The notes under the pieces are model-generated. The model saw nothing but the letters and a program-made list of their open reading frames with translations. It made no database searches and had not been told where the DNA came from. Below, in pieces: positions 53,314 through 62,057 of a DNA stretch of 64,000 bases. This stretch comes from CAZEJS01 sp964512645 (GTDB lineage: Bacteria > Actinomycetota > Geothermincolia > Fen-727 > Anoxymicrobiaceae), in the NCBI GenBank assembly GCA_964512645.1, contig CAZEJS010000008.1:27849-91848 (forward strand), written 5' to 3'. Both the position numbers and the translations under genes were made by a program. Position 1 is the first letter of the stretch; each line of letters starts with the position of its first letter.

Positions 53314-55128
53314 ATGGAACACATAAGCCTGTACCGTAAGTGGAGGCCCCGGACCTTCAACGAGGTGGTCGGGCAGGACAGGGTCACCAACACCCTCGCC
53401 AACGCCCTGTCCGGCGGCAGACTGGTCCACGCTTACCTTTTCGCGGGCCCGCGGGGCACGGGCAAGACCAGCACGGCGCGGATACTGGCCAAGGCCATCA
53501 ACTGCGTCGAGGGGCCGACGTCCACACCCTGCGGAGTCTGTGACGCATGCGTCTCCATCTCCGAGGGCACAGCGCTCGACGTCGTCGAGATAGACGCCGC
53601 CAGCAACCGTAAGATCGACGAGATAAGGGAGCTCCTCGACAAGATTCCGTACACGCCGACGGCGCTGCGGATGAAGGTATACATAGTCGACGAGGTCCAC
53701 CAGTTGACGGCCGAAGCGTCGAGCGCGTTGCTCAAAACGCTCGAAGAACCGCCGGCCCATGTAGTATTCGTCCTGGCGACTACGGAGCCCCATAAGCTGC
53801 TGCCGACGATAATCTCGCGCTGTCAGAGGTTCGACTTCAGCCTGGTGTCCGCGGTAGACATGGAGAGGCTCCTCGAACACATAGCGTCCCGCGAAGGCAT
53901 CGACATCAGCGAAGACGCGCTCGGCATGGTCGCCGAGCACGCCCACGGCTCCGTCCGTGACGCGATAGGCGTGATGGACCAGATCTCCAACCTATCGGGG
54001 GAGAGGATCACCTCCGAGCAACTGGCAGAGATGCTCGGGGAGGTCGAGACCGGCCTGGCGTTCGAGATGGTGGACCTCATCGCCGACAGGGACACCGCCG
54101 GGGCCCTGACCCTGACCGGGAGGATGCTGGAAGCCGGGACCGACCCGAGGAGGTTCGTAGAGGCCCTCATCTCTCACCTGCGCTCGCTCTTCCTGGTGCA
54201 GAACGCGGCGAACCCTTCGGAAATAGTGGAGGCGACGGTCGAGCACTTCGCGAAGCTCGAGGAACAGGCAGCCACATTCCGGAGGCACGAGGTGATGCGC
54301 CTGATGGAAAGGCTGGGCGACACCCACAGGGAGATGCGATGGAGCGAAAACCCCAGGCTCGTGCTCGAATGCGCGCTGGTCAGGATGACCAGCCTGGACT
54401 CGGACGTGACCCTCGAAGGGCTGGCGTTCCGGATAGAGGAACTGGAGAAGAAGATCGAGGGCCTCGCCGCGGGCGGGGGCTCCCGGCCTCCGGTTCCGCC
54501 CCGCCGGAAGGCCGGCGGAAAAGAGCCCGCGAAGGCGAAGAAGGCCCGGCCACCGGAAGCGGCCCCGGAAGCAGCCCCGGAAGCAGTTCCTGAGGCTGTC
54601 CCGGGAGACGGCCCGGAGGATGGCGCGAACGCGGCGGCCGCCGGCGAGCAGCCGCCGGGGGCGGAACGCGAGAAGGCGCGGAGGGCGTGGATCGCGGTCC
54701 TCACGGAACTCAAGAACACCGGCCACGTGAAGCTGTACACGTTGCTCGAGAAGTCGCGAGTGATGTCGCTGGAAAAAGGCGAGCTGACGCTGGGCTTCGG
54801 AGAGGACTCGTCGTTCCAGATGGAGGCGCTGAAGAACTCCGGGGACCTGTCGACCGCCGAGGATACCTGGCGGCGTTTCACCGGCGAATCCGTGGTGATC
54901 AAGCTGTCGAGGCTGGGTAGCAGGGCCACCGGCGCCGCTCCCGAAGAGGGCGGGACAGGCAGTGTCGGGCGGCCAGACGAAGGCCCGGCGGAGAACGCGG
55001 CGCGGGGAGCGGGGGAAACGGAAGCGCAGCCCCCGTCTCGCCCCAGGAGTCCCGCGGAGATCGCGCGCATCGTCAAAGAACGCTTCGACGGCGAGTTTAT
55101 CGAGGACGACGGGGGAGGCAAGGAATAG
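53314..55128 (+). CDS. dnaX: DNA polymerase III subunits gamma/tau
   Basis: A 604-residue clamp-loader ATPase. It begins SLYRKWRPRTFNEVVGQ. Walker A is GPRGTGKTSTARI (about residues 45-57), with a zinc module (CxxxxxxxxCGVCDAC) near 65-81. The VYIVDEVHQL Walker B region and an SRC sensor near 169 follow. From about 385 there is a Pro/Ala/Glu linker with repeated APEA/VPEA units, then a tau-like C-terminal domain (about 440-540) and another acidic tail. No slippery frameshift sequence is evident. Confidence 0.97.
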   Translation: MEHISLYRKWRPRTFNEVVGQDRVTNTLANALSGGRLVHAYLFAGPRGTGKTSTARILAKAINCVEGPTSTPCGVCDACVSISEGTALDVVEIDAASNRKIDEIRELLDKIPYTPTALRMKVYIVDEVHQLTAEASSALLKTLEEPPAHVVFVLATTEPHKLLPTIISRCQRFDFSLVSAVDMERLLEHIASREGIDISEDALGMVAEHAHGSVRDAIGVMDQISNLSGERITSEQLAEMLGEVETGLAFEMVDLIADRDTAGALTLTGRMLEAGTDPRRFVEALISHLRSLFLVQNAANPSEIVEATVEHFAKLEEQAATFRRHEVMRLMERLGDTHREMRWSENPRLVLECALVRMTSLDSDVTLEGLAFRIEELEKKIEGLAAGGGSRPPVPPRRKAGGKEPAKAKKARPPEAAPEAAPEAVPEAVPGDGPEDGANAAAAGEQPPGAEREKARRAWIAVLTELKNTGHVKLYTLLEKSRVMSLEKGELTLGFGEDSSFQMEALKNSGDLSTAEDTWRRFTGESVVIKLSRLGSRATGAAPEEGGTGSVGRPDEGPAENAARGAGETEAQPPSRPRSPAEIARIVKERFDGEFIEDDGGGKE

Positions 55129-55485
55129 ATGTCCAAGGGGAAATACTACCCGAAGCCCAAAGGCCCGAAAGCGAGTCCCGGGGACATGATGAAACAGCTC
55201 CAGCAGATGCAGCAGCAGATGGCGGAGGCGCAGGAAGCCCTGGGAGAGGAAACCGTCGAGCACTCCGCGGGCGGGGGCGCAGTCAAGGTGGTGGCCGACG
55301 GCCACCAGCGGATCAGAAGCATTGCGATCGACGCCGCCGCGATCGATCCCGAGGACCCCGGCATGCTCGAGGACCTCGTCCTCGCCGCGGTGAACGGCGC
55401 CATCGAGGCGTCGCAGGAGCTGGCGGGCAGGCGCATGGAAGGCCTGACCGGCGGCCTGGGCGGGCTCGGGATCCCCGGGATGTGA
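55129..55485 (+). CDS. ebfC: nucleoid-associated protein YbaB/EbfC
   Basis: A 118-residue YbaB/EbfC family DNA-binding protein. A methionine/glutamine-rich helix (about 20-40) is followed by the conserved AGGGAVKVVADG segment (about 46-57) and a second helix with DLVLAAVNGAIE. It begins at the base after the dnaX stop and precedes recR, the conserved dnaX-ebfC-recR order. Confidence 0.95.
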   Translation: MSKGKYYPKPKGPKASPGDMMKQLQQMQQQMAEAQEALGEETVEHSAGGGAVKVVADGHQRIRSIAIDAAAIDPEDPGMLEDLVLAAVNGAIEASQELAGRRMEGLTGGLGGLGIPGM

Positions 55486-55504
55486 ACGGGCGGAGGGGAC
55501 AGTA

Positions 55505-56104
55505 ATGGCGTTCATGGCCGCACCTCTGGAAAACCTGATAGAGAGGCTCTGCGGCCTTCCCGGCATAGGGCCCAAGTCCGCCCAGAGAATAGCGTTCTTC
55601 CTGATGTCCGTCCCCCGGCAGGACGCCGTAGAGATCGCGCGGGCGATAGTAGAGGTCAAGGACAGGGTGCGTTTCTGCGCCAGGTGCTTCAACGTCTCGG
55701 AGGACGAACTCTGTTCCATCTGCAAGGACGCCAGGCGGGACGATAACGTGATATGCGTTGTCGAGGAGCCGAGGGACGTCATTGCCATAGAGCGGAGCGG
55801 AAGGTTCAGGGGAAGGTACCACGTCCTCGGCGGCGCGATATCCCCGATAGACGGAGTAGGCCCCGAGGAGCTGCGTTTCCGGGAGCTGATGGAGCGGCTC
55901 CGCGAAGGGAGCGTCGACGAGTTGATAGCGGCCACCAACCCCAACGCCGAAGGGGAGGCTACGGCCATGTACCTCGCCCAGCTCGTGCGTCCACTGGGCG
56001 TCAAGGTGACCAGGATAGCCCGGGGACTCCCCGTCGGCGGCGACCTCGAGTACGCGGACGAAGTGACGCTTGGCCGTGCCCTCGACGGCCGCACCGACCT
56101 CTAG
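55505..56104 (+). CDS. recR: recombination protein RecR
   Basis: A 199-residue RecR that acts with RecF/RecO at gaps. The helix-hairpin-helix GLPGIGPKSAQRIAF (about 19-33), a four-cysteine zinc finger (CARCFNVSEDELCSIC, about 59-74) and a TOPRIM domain with VVEEPRDVIAIE near 84 and NPNAEGEATA near 145 are all present. It ends 16 bases from the convergent ABC permease gene. Confidence 0.97.
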   Translation: MAFMAAPLENLIERLCGLPGIGPKSAQRIAFFLMSVPRQDAVEIARAIVEVKDRVRFCARCFNVSEDELCSICKDARRDDNVICVVEEPRDVIAIERSGRFRGRYHVLGGAISPIDGVGPEELRFRELMERLREGSVDELIAATNPNAEGEATAMYLAQLVRPLGVKVTRIARGLPVGGDLEYADEVTLGRALDGRTDL

Positions 56105-56120
56105 CCAGAACGCCGTCCGG

Positions 56121-57329
56121 CTATTCGTAGCGGAGGGATTCTATGGGGTCGAGGCGGGAAGCCTTTCGAGCGGGATAGACCCCGAAGAAGATGCCGACGA
56201 GCATCGAGAACAGGAACGCCAGGAGAATTATCCAGAGGGTGACCTGCGCGCGCAGGTGGAAGATCGCCGTGTAGAGGATCGCCCCGGACACCGCCAGCAG
56301 CACCCCGATCGTCCCCCCGATGATGCTCAGGGTGATCGCCTCGACCAGGAACTGCAGCATGATGTCGCGCGTCTTGGCGCCGACCGCCTTGCGTATGCCT
56401 ATCTCGCGCGTCCGCTCGGTGACCGACACCAGCATGATGTTCATTATGCCGATGCCGCCGACCAGCAGCGAGATGCCCGCGAGCCCGCCCAGCAGGTACG
56501 TCAGGATCTTGGTGATGCTCTGCGCGAAAGAAAGGATGTCACTCTGGGTAATAACCGAGTATTCGTCAGAGGCCAGCGTCTTGCCGAGGTGCTCCTTAAT
56601 CTTTTTCGCATCGGGCATCACCGCCTCGGTGGACGTTGACTTGACGATGATGTTGTTGGGGTTCGAGGTTCCGAACAGCTTGATGGCCGCGGTTATCGGC
56701 ATCCAGGATATCGAGTCCTGGTCGAACATCAGGGTCTTGCCCCGCTCCTCCTGGACGCCTATCACCTTCACCTTCCTGCCCTTGATGGTGATGTATTGAC
56801 CCAGGGGGTCCTGCCCGGGAAAAAGGGACTCGGCGACGCTCTTGCCGATGACGATCACCAGCCTTCCGGAGTCCTCCTCGGCCCTGGTGTAGAACCGCCC
56901 CCGGCCGGTGTCGAGGTCGCGGAGGTCGAACTCGTTCGCCCTGGTGCCAAGGACGATGCCGAAGAACCGCTTGTTGCCGGCCTTCAGGTACATCGAGCGC
57001 TGGATCTCGCCGCTCACCCTGTCGTGGTCGCCAACGAGTCTGCCTATCTCGTCGAGCGTCTTGAGGGTGAACTTGTTGGTGGCGAACTGGGGGGCCCCCT
57101 GCTGCATCATATTTCCGCCCAGCTCCATCTTGAACGGCACCACCACTATCAGGTTAGAACCCAGTCCCTGGATCGTGGTGGTTATCTCCGAGCGCGCCCC
57201 GGACCCCAGGGCCACCAGGAGGATGACCGAGCCCACGCCGATGATGACGCCGAGCATGGTCAACAGCGAGCGCATCTTGTTGGCGCGCAGGGCCCGCAGG
57301 GCCGTGTAGACGCTCTCCAGCAGCTTCAT
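56121..57329 (-). CDS. MacB-type ABC transporter permease
   Basis: A 402-residue FtsX/MacB family permease. TM1 lies near residues 20-45 (LLTMLGVIIGVGSVILLVAL), a large extracytoplasmic domain covers about 50-270, and three more segments lie near 280-310, 330-355 and 365-390. It overlaps the ATPase gene by four bases. Such complexes use mechanotransmission to push substrates (peptides, lipoproteins, antibiotics) outward; the substrate is unknown. Confidence 0.92.
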   Translation of the reverse strand: MKLLESVYTALRALRANKMRSLLTMLGVIIGVGSVILLVALGSGARSEITTTIQGLGSNLIVVVPFKMELGGNMMQQGAPQFATNKFTLKTLDEIGRLVGDHDRVSGEIQRSMYLKAGNKRFFGIVLGTRANEFDLRDLDTGRGRFYTRAEEDSGRLVIVIGKSVAESLFPGQDPLGQYITIKGRKVKVIGVQEERGKTLMFDQDSISWMPITAAIKLFGTSNPNNIIVKSTSTEAVMPDAKKIKEHLGKTLASDEYSVITQSDILSFAQSITKILTYLLGGLAGISLLVGGIGIMNIMLVSVTERTREIGIRKAVGAKTRDIMLQFLVEAITLSIIGGTIGVLLAVSGAILYTAIFHLRAQVTLWIILLAFLFSMLVGIFFGVYPARKASRLDPIESLRYE

Positions 57330-58084
57330 CCTTCCAGCGCCTCCCCCGCGTCAAGTGCGGCCGGTCCCGACTCCCGCGCCTCCGCGGCGGACCTCTTCGA
57401 CGCCACGGCCTCGTTCCCGACCACCGACCCGTCTCGAAGGTGGATGATGCGGTCTCCATGCTCCGCGACGTCGCGCTCATGGGTAACCATAACCAGGGTG
57501 ATGCCGTTCGAGTGGAGCTCCTGGAGGATCTCGAGAATCTCGATCCCCGACCGGGTATCGAGGTTGCCGGTCGGCTCGTCGGCCATGATGATGGGGGGGT
57601 TGTTTATCAGGGCCCGGGCGATGGCGACCCTCTGCTGCTCGCCCCCCGAGAGCTGATTGGGATAATGGCTCAGCCGGTGGCCCAGCCCTACCTTCTCGAG
57701 CGCATCCACTGCCCTCCTGCGCCGCTCGGAAGAGCCGATCCCCGCGTAGAGCAGAGGCAGTTCGACGTTGTGAACGGCGGTCGTCCTCGAAAGCAGGTTG
57801 AACTGCTGGAAAACGAAGCCGATCTTGCTATTCCGCAAATCCGCGAGGCGAGAGGAGCCGACCTTGCTGATGTCGTCACCGTCAATAAGCAAGCTCCCCG
57901 AGGTAGGGTGGTCGAGGCATCCCATGATGTGCATGAGGGTGGACTTTCCCGAGCCGGAAGCCCCCATGATGACGAGGAACTCGCCGCCCTCCACCGAAAC
58001 GGAGACCCCTCGAAGCGCTTCGACGAGCTGGTCGCCCATCCTGTAGTGCTTGACCAGGTCGGTCGTCTGGATTATCGAGTTCAT
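57326..58084 (-). CDS. MacB-type ABC transporter ATP-binding protein
   Basis: About 252 residues with Walker A GASGSGKST (near 45), the Q-loop FQQFNLLSRTT, the signature LSGGEQQRVAIARAL (near 147) and Walker B MADEPTGNLD. It belongs to the LolD/MacB group. The start at 58084 puts the family sequence (IIQTTDLVKHY) at the N-terminus; an upstream GTG at 58165 would add 27 residues that do not resemble the family. The C-terminal tail beyond about 225 is alanine-rich and extra. Confidence 0.94.
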   Translation of the reverse strand: MNSIIQTTDLVKHYRMGDQLVEALRGVSVSVEGGEFLVIMGASGSGKSTLMHIMGCLDHPTSGSLLIDGDDISKVGSSRLADLRNSKIGFVFQQFNLLSRTTAVHNVELPLLYAGIGSSERRRRAVDALEKVGLGHRLSHYPNQLSGGEQQRVAIARALINNPPIIMADEPTGNLDTRSGIEILEILQELHSNGITLVMVTHERDVAEHGDRIIHLRDGSVVGNEAVASKRSAAEARESGPAALDAGEALEG

Positions 58085-58240
58085 CTGCCGGGCAGACCTT
58101 TCGCCCTTGCCGACGGCCGCATTCGCGGTCGCCTTGCGGGCACCGGGGAGTTGGATCGCGGTCACCGTGCTCTACCGGCGGGTCGGTGCGGGGCGCCGAC
58201 GCTCCCGCCGGGCAGGCCCGGCGCCTGGAGCCGGCCGGCG

Positions 58241-59593
58241 CTACTGCTTGATCCCCTGGCCGTCCTTGAGCTTCTCGACGCCCTTGACGACGACGTGGTC
58301 GCCGACCTTGACGCCCTGGATTATCTCTACGCTGTTCTCGCTCGCAAGGCCGACGGTTACTTCTGTCAGTTTCGCCTTGCCGTCCACGACCTTGAACACG
58401 TACTTCTGGCTCTTCTTCTCGACGACGGCCTCTACGGGGACCACGGTTGCCGACTTCTTTGTGGCGATCGTCACGTCGGCCGTGCCGGTCATGCCGATCT
58501 TCAGGTTTATGTCGGCGGTGTCCATCCGGACTACTACGTCGAAAGCGGTCGCCCCCGCTTCGTTCGTGGTTGCGGTGTCGGCGACTTTAACAACCGTTCC
58601 GTTGAATTTCTTGCCCGGGTACGCCTCCAGCAGAACCGTCGCGGTCTGGTTGGGAGCCACCCTGGCGATGTCGGCCTCGTCGACCTTGGCGATCATGGAC
58701 ATGTTCTTGAGGTCGACTATCGTGTATATGGGGGTGCCGGGCATGATGAACATGCCGGGAACCACCGGCCCGGAGGAGGGCATCCCGAAGTTGCCCATGC
58801 CGCCCGAGAGCCCCGACAGCGACGAGAGGTTCAGCCCCGACGGTATCATGCTGCTGAAACTGCTCATGAGGGTGCTCATGAGGCTGTTGATCGAGGACCC
58901 GCCTCCCTGCGCTGAGACGAGCGTTCCGGACACGGGGGCGACGACAGTGGCGGCCTGCAGGTTCTTCGCCGCGTTCTCGATGGACTTGTTGGCCGCGGCC
59001 TGTTGCGCTCCGGTGCTCATGCCACCGCCACCGCCCACGGAGATGCGGGGCCTGCTGGCCGCCCGGGACTGGCAGGCCTGGTACGAAGCGTCGATTGCCT
59101 GGAGGGCCGAGAGCCGCTGGTCGGCGGGAAGCGCCGGGATTATCATCTTCGCCAGGTTGTAAAGGCCCGCGACGCCGGCGTCAACGGTGGCGAGAGCGGA
59201 GTTCACCGCGCTGCCGATGCCCGCGGTCGCGGACGACATGCTGTTGAACATGCCTGCAAGCGACTGGACGGACTCGAGCCCGGCCCGCGCCGAGAGGAGC
59301 TGCTGTTCCAGGCTCGACGTGTCGAGCTGGACCAGGGGTTGGCCCGCGGTCACCTCCTGCCCGTCGGCCGCGAACACCTGGGCTACGGGACCGTAGACCT
59401 GGGGAATGACCTGCGTGGGGGTCGAGGCCTGGAGGCTTCCGGCTACCATGACGGTCTCGGCGATGGCCCGGGGGCCAACACGTTCCACATCGACCTTCAC
59501 CGAGCTGCCGCTGCAGCCCGCGAACACCACCGCCAGTATGACAATCACCAGAATGACTTTCGCGGCGTTCGCGACGAACCTGTTTGCCCTCAC
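58241..59593 (-). CDS. HlyD/MacA-type efflux adaptor lipoprotein
   Basis: A 450-residue membrane-fusion/adaptor protein. A signal segment (about 8-27) ends in a lipobox-like VFAGC, so it is probably lipid-anchored. The biotinyl-lipoyl-like half motifs lie near 60-85 (VAQVFAADGQEVTAGQPL) and 205-300 (TVVAPVSGTLVSAQG), with an unusually long Ser/Gly/Met-rich insertion at about 220-270. A beta-barrel and a C-terminal domain follow. It is transcribed with the ABC genes (75-base gap to the longer ATPase start). Confidence 0.9.
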   Translation of the reverse strand: MRANRFVANAAKVILVIVILAVVFAGCSGSSVKVDVERVGPRAIAETVMVAGSLQASTPTQVIPQVYGPVAQVFAADGQEVTAGQPLVQLDTSSLEQQLLSARAGLESVQSLAGMFNSMSSATAGIGSAVNSALATVDAGVAGLYNLAKMIIPALPADQRLSALQAIDASYQACQSRAASRPRISVGGGGGMSTGAQQAAANKSIENAAKNLQAATVVAPVSGTLVSAQGGGSSINSLMSTLMSSFSSMIPSGLNLSSLSGLSGGMGNFGMPSSGPVVPGMFIMPGTPIYTIVDLKNMSMIAKVDEADIARVAPNQTATVLLEAYPGKKFNGTVVKVADTATTNEAGATAFDVVVRMDTADINLKIGMTGTADVTIATKKSATVVPVEAVVEKKSQKYVFKVVDGKAKLTEVTVGLASENSVEIIQGVKVGDHVVVKGVEKLKDGQGIKQ

Positions 59594-59897
59594 GTTTGTC
59601 CTCCACAGATCAGCGTGGCTTACCGGGTCTGTCCCGTCCAGTCCGTTGGACGGCTCGTGAGAACGCGCCCCCCGGCACTGCCCGCCGCGTGCCCGGGGGC
59701 CGACCCACTGCTCGTGCCGGGGCGTCCCGCGGCCGATCCGGCGGCCTGGCGGGTTAAATATATTTCGTTGTGAGTCCCGCAGTCAAACGGGCGGAGGGCG
59801 TTGTTCTCAGGGACCGGCGCGCCGCGGACGGTGAAACGCAGAGCCAGCACCGGCGTTCCGGCGCGCAGGGCCCCCCGGCAGGTGGGGCCGCGCTATT
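59594..59897. other. spacer upstream of the efflux operon
   Basis: No gene seen. An AT-rich patch (AAATATATTT, about 59755-59764) in a GC-rich spacer may be the promoter of the efflux operon on the minus strand. Confidence 0.35.
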
Positions 59898-60947
59898 TCA
59901 GAAGATCTTGAACGCTCCGGCCAGAAGAAGGACGAGAGCGTTGTACAGAGCGTGGGCGGTCATGGGTCCGCCCAGTGTACGGTTGCGCTCGTAGACGTAG
60001 CAGAGCCCCCACCCGAGGAGGAACCTGGGCAGGAAGCCGATTATCTCGAAGTGGGCGGCCGCGAAGAGGACTCCGTTCAGTATCATCGCGGGCTGCTTGC
60101 TCATCCTGTTGCGCAGGGCAGGGTACAGGTAACCACGGAAAAAGACCTCCTCGCAGACGGGCGCGAGGACGACGAGCGTCAACGCCAGGAGCGCGATCAG
60201 GCCCCACCCGACGTTCCCGGACGACAGGGTCGTGACCGACTTCGAGAGCTGGTCGGTCGTCGTGGGGTGCAGCAGTTTCTGTATCGCGTAAGCGACGCCT
60301 ATGGCCACGGCGAAGATAGGAGCGCCCAACACGAACCCCAGCGCCACGCCGTGGCCGAACCCGTCGGGCTTCAGCCCTATCGCCGAGAACGTGCTCCCGT
60401 GCCGCACTTTCACCGAGTAGAAGGTCCCCGCGAGGAGGAACGAGTAAAGGACCACGCTGGAGGTAAAGATCACCAGGAATACCGAAGCGGTGGCGGAAAA
60501 GCTGGCGCGCAGGACCAGTGCCAGCATGTACGAGATCGCCGAGGCCAGGATGACGGAAACCGCGAAGACCAGCACCGCCTCACCGACCCCCCACGGGGTG
60601 CCCGGGAAGACCTCCTCCCTCGGCGCCCTGTACGGCATGGGAGCCGGCGGGTAGCCGTAAGGCGGGAAAGGGCGCTGCTGCCGGTAGCCGGGCGGGGGCG
60701 CCGGATACGTCCGGGGCCGCCACTGCGTCATGGCGCCCGGAGCTCCCGGTCCGAACTGCGGCCCCGGAGGCGTGGCGGGGTTTCCCGTTGCCGCCAGGCA
60801 GGACCGGCAGTAGTTGCGATTATCCAGGAGCGCCCTGCACGCCCGGCAGAGAAACCTGCCGCAGACGACGCAACGGGCCACGGCAGGCGCCCACGGGTGC
60901 TCGAGGCACCGGGCGCCGTCGGCCTCTGGCGGGCAAGGAGTATCCAT
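59898..60947 (-). CDS. CPBP-family intramembrane metalloprotease with N-terminal zinc ribbon
   Basis: A 349-residue protein. The N-terminus (about residues 14-55) holds a B-box-like cysteine cluster (CLEH, CVVCGRFLCRAC, CRSC), and a Pro/Tyr/Gly-rich linker covers 58-115. The membrane part has about six to eight segments. The CPBP/Abi protease motifs are EEVFFRGYLYPALRNRM near 265 (EExxxR) and the histidine in LFAAAHFEI near 294, with a later TAHALYN. Relatives process prenylated or bacteriocin-related substrates or serve as membrane proteases. The zinc module may recruit a partner. Confidence 0.87.
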   Translation of the reverse strand: MDTPCPPEADGARCLEHPWAPAVARCVVCGRFLCRACRALLDNRNYCRSCLAATGNPATPPGPQFGPGAPGAMTQWRPRTYPAPPPGYRQQRPFPPYGYPPAPMPYRAPREEVFPGTPWGVGEAVLVFAVSVILASAISYMLALVLRASFSATASVFLVIFTSSVVLYSFLLAGTFYSVKVRHGSTFSAIGLKPDGFGHGVALGFVLGAPIFAVAIGVAYAIQKLLHPTTTDQLSKSVTTLSSGNVGWGLIALLALTLVVLAPVCEEVFFRGYLYPALRNRMSKQPAMILNGVLFAAAHFEIIGFLPRFLLGWGLCYVYERNRTLGGPMTAHALYNALVLLLAGAFKIF

Positions 60948-60991
60948 GCGGAGCGGGCTCCCCCGTCTGTCTCAGCCCCGGGCGGTCGTCC

Positions 60992-61993
60992 TCAATCCAG
61001 CAGGAGTTCCGCGATCTGGACCGCGTTGAGCGCTGCGCCCTTTCTCAGGTTATCGCTGACCACCCAGAGGTTGAGCGCGTTCGACGCGGAGTAATCCTTT
61101 CTGATTCGTCCGACGTATGCGGCGTCCTTCCCCGCGCAGTCGATCGCGAGCGGGTAGGAGTTGGCCGGGGGGTCGTCCACGACCTCGACCCCCTGTGCGG
61201 CGCCCAGCACCACGCGCGCCTCGTCCGGCTCGACGGGCTTCCTGAACTGGCAGTTGACCGATTCGCTGTGGCAGACGAAGACCGGTACGCGGACGGTGGT
61301 CGCGGTAACGGCCAGGCTCGGCAGGCCCATGATCTTCCTGGTCTCGTCTATCATCTTCTGCTCCTCGCGGCAGTAGCCGTTGTCGAGGAACACGTCAATG
61401 TGCGGCAGGCAGTTGTACGCTATCTGGTGAGGGTACACCTCGGAGGTGACCGGCTCGCCGGCCTCGATATCGCGCACCTGCTTCTTCAGTTCCTCCACCG
61501 CGTCCCTGCCGGTTCCGGACACGGACTGGAAGGTGGTCACGACGACCCTCTCAAGGTCGTAGGCCCGGTGCAGGGGGTCGAGGACGACCACCATCTGTAT
61601 CGTCGAGCAGTTCGGGTTGGCGATGATGCCCTTGTGCTTGAAGGCGTCACCCGGGTTCACCTCGGGGACGACCAGCGGCACCTCCGGCTCCATCCTCCAG
61701 GCGCTGGAGTTGTCGACGACAACCGCCCCGGACCTCACGGCCTCAGGCGCGTACTCCCTGGATATCGAGCCGCCCGCCGAGAACAGCGCGATGTCGATGC
61801 CTTCGAACGAGTCCTCGCCCAGCACCCGGACAGGGATGTCCTCTCCCCGGAACTCGAGCGACCTGCCCCTGGAACGTTCGGAAGCGAGCAGCCGGAGCCG
61901 GCCGAGGGGGAAATCCCTTTCCTCCAGTATCCTGATGAACTCCTGCCCCACCATCCCGGTTGCGCCGACGATAGCGACGTCTGGTTCTCTCAT
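60992..61993 (-). CDS. asd: aspartate-semialdehyde dehydrogenase
   Basis: A 333-residue enzyme reducing aspartyl phosphate to the semialdehyde, for lysine/DAP, threonine and methionine. The NADP site is VAIVGATGMVGQEF (about residues 6-19). The catalytic cysteine is in ANPNCSTIQMV (near 127), and the histidine is in RVPVFVCHSESV (near 247). It lies 64 bases downstream of lysC on the same strand, forming an aspartate-pathway operon. Confidence 0.97.
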   Translation of the reverse strand: MREPDVAIVGATGMVGQEFIRILEERDFPLGRLRLLASERSRGRSLEFRGEDIPVRVLGEDSFEGIDIALFSAGGSISREYAPEAVRSGAVVVDNSSAWRMEPEVPLVVPEVNPGDAFKHKGIIANPNCSTIQMVVVLDPLHRAYDLERVVVTTFQSVSGTGRDAVEELKKQVRDIEAGEPVTSEVYPHQIAYNCLPHIDVFLDNGYCREEQKMIDETRKIMGLPSLAVTATTVRVPVFVCHSESVNCQFRKPVEPDEARVVLGAAQGVEVVDDPPANSYPLAIDCAGKDAAYVGRIRKDYSASNALNLWVVSDNLRKGAALNAVQIAELLLD

Positions 61994-62057
61994 CTTTGCC
62001 TCCCGCGCGAAAAGGGCCTCATTTCAATAAACGGCGTTCGCCCCGCGGCGGTTCCGC

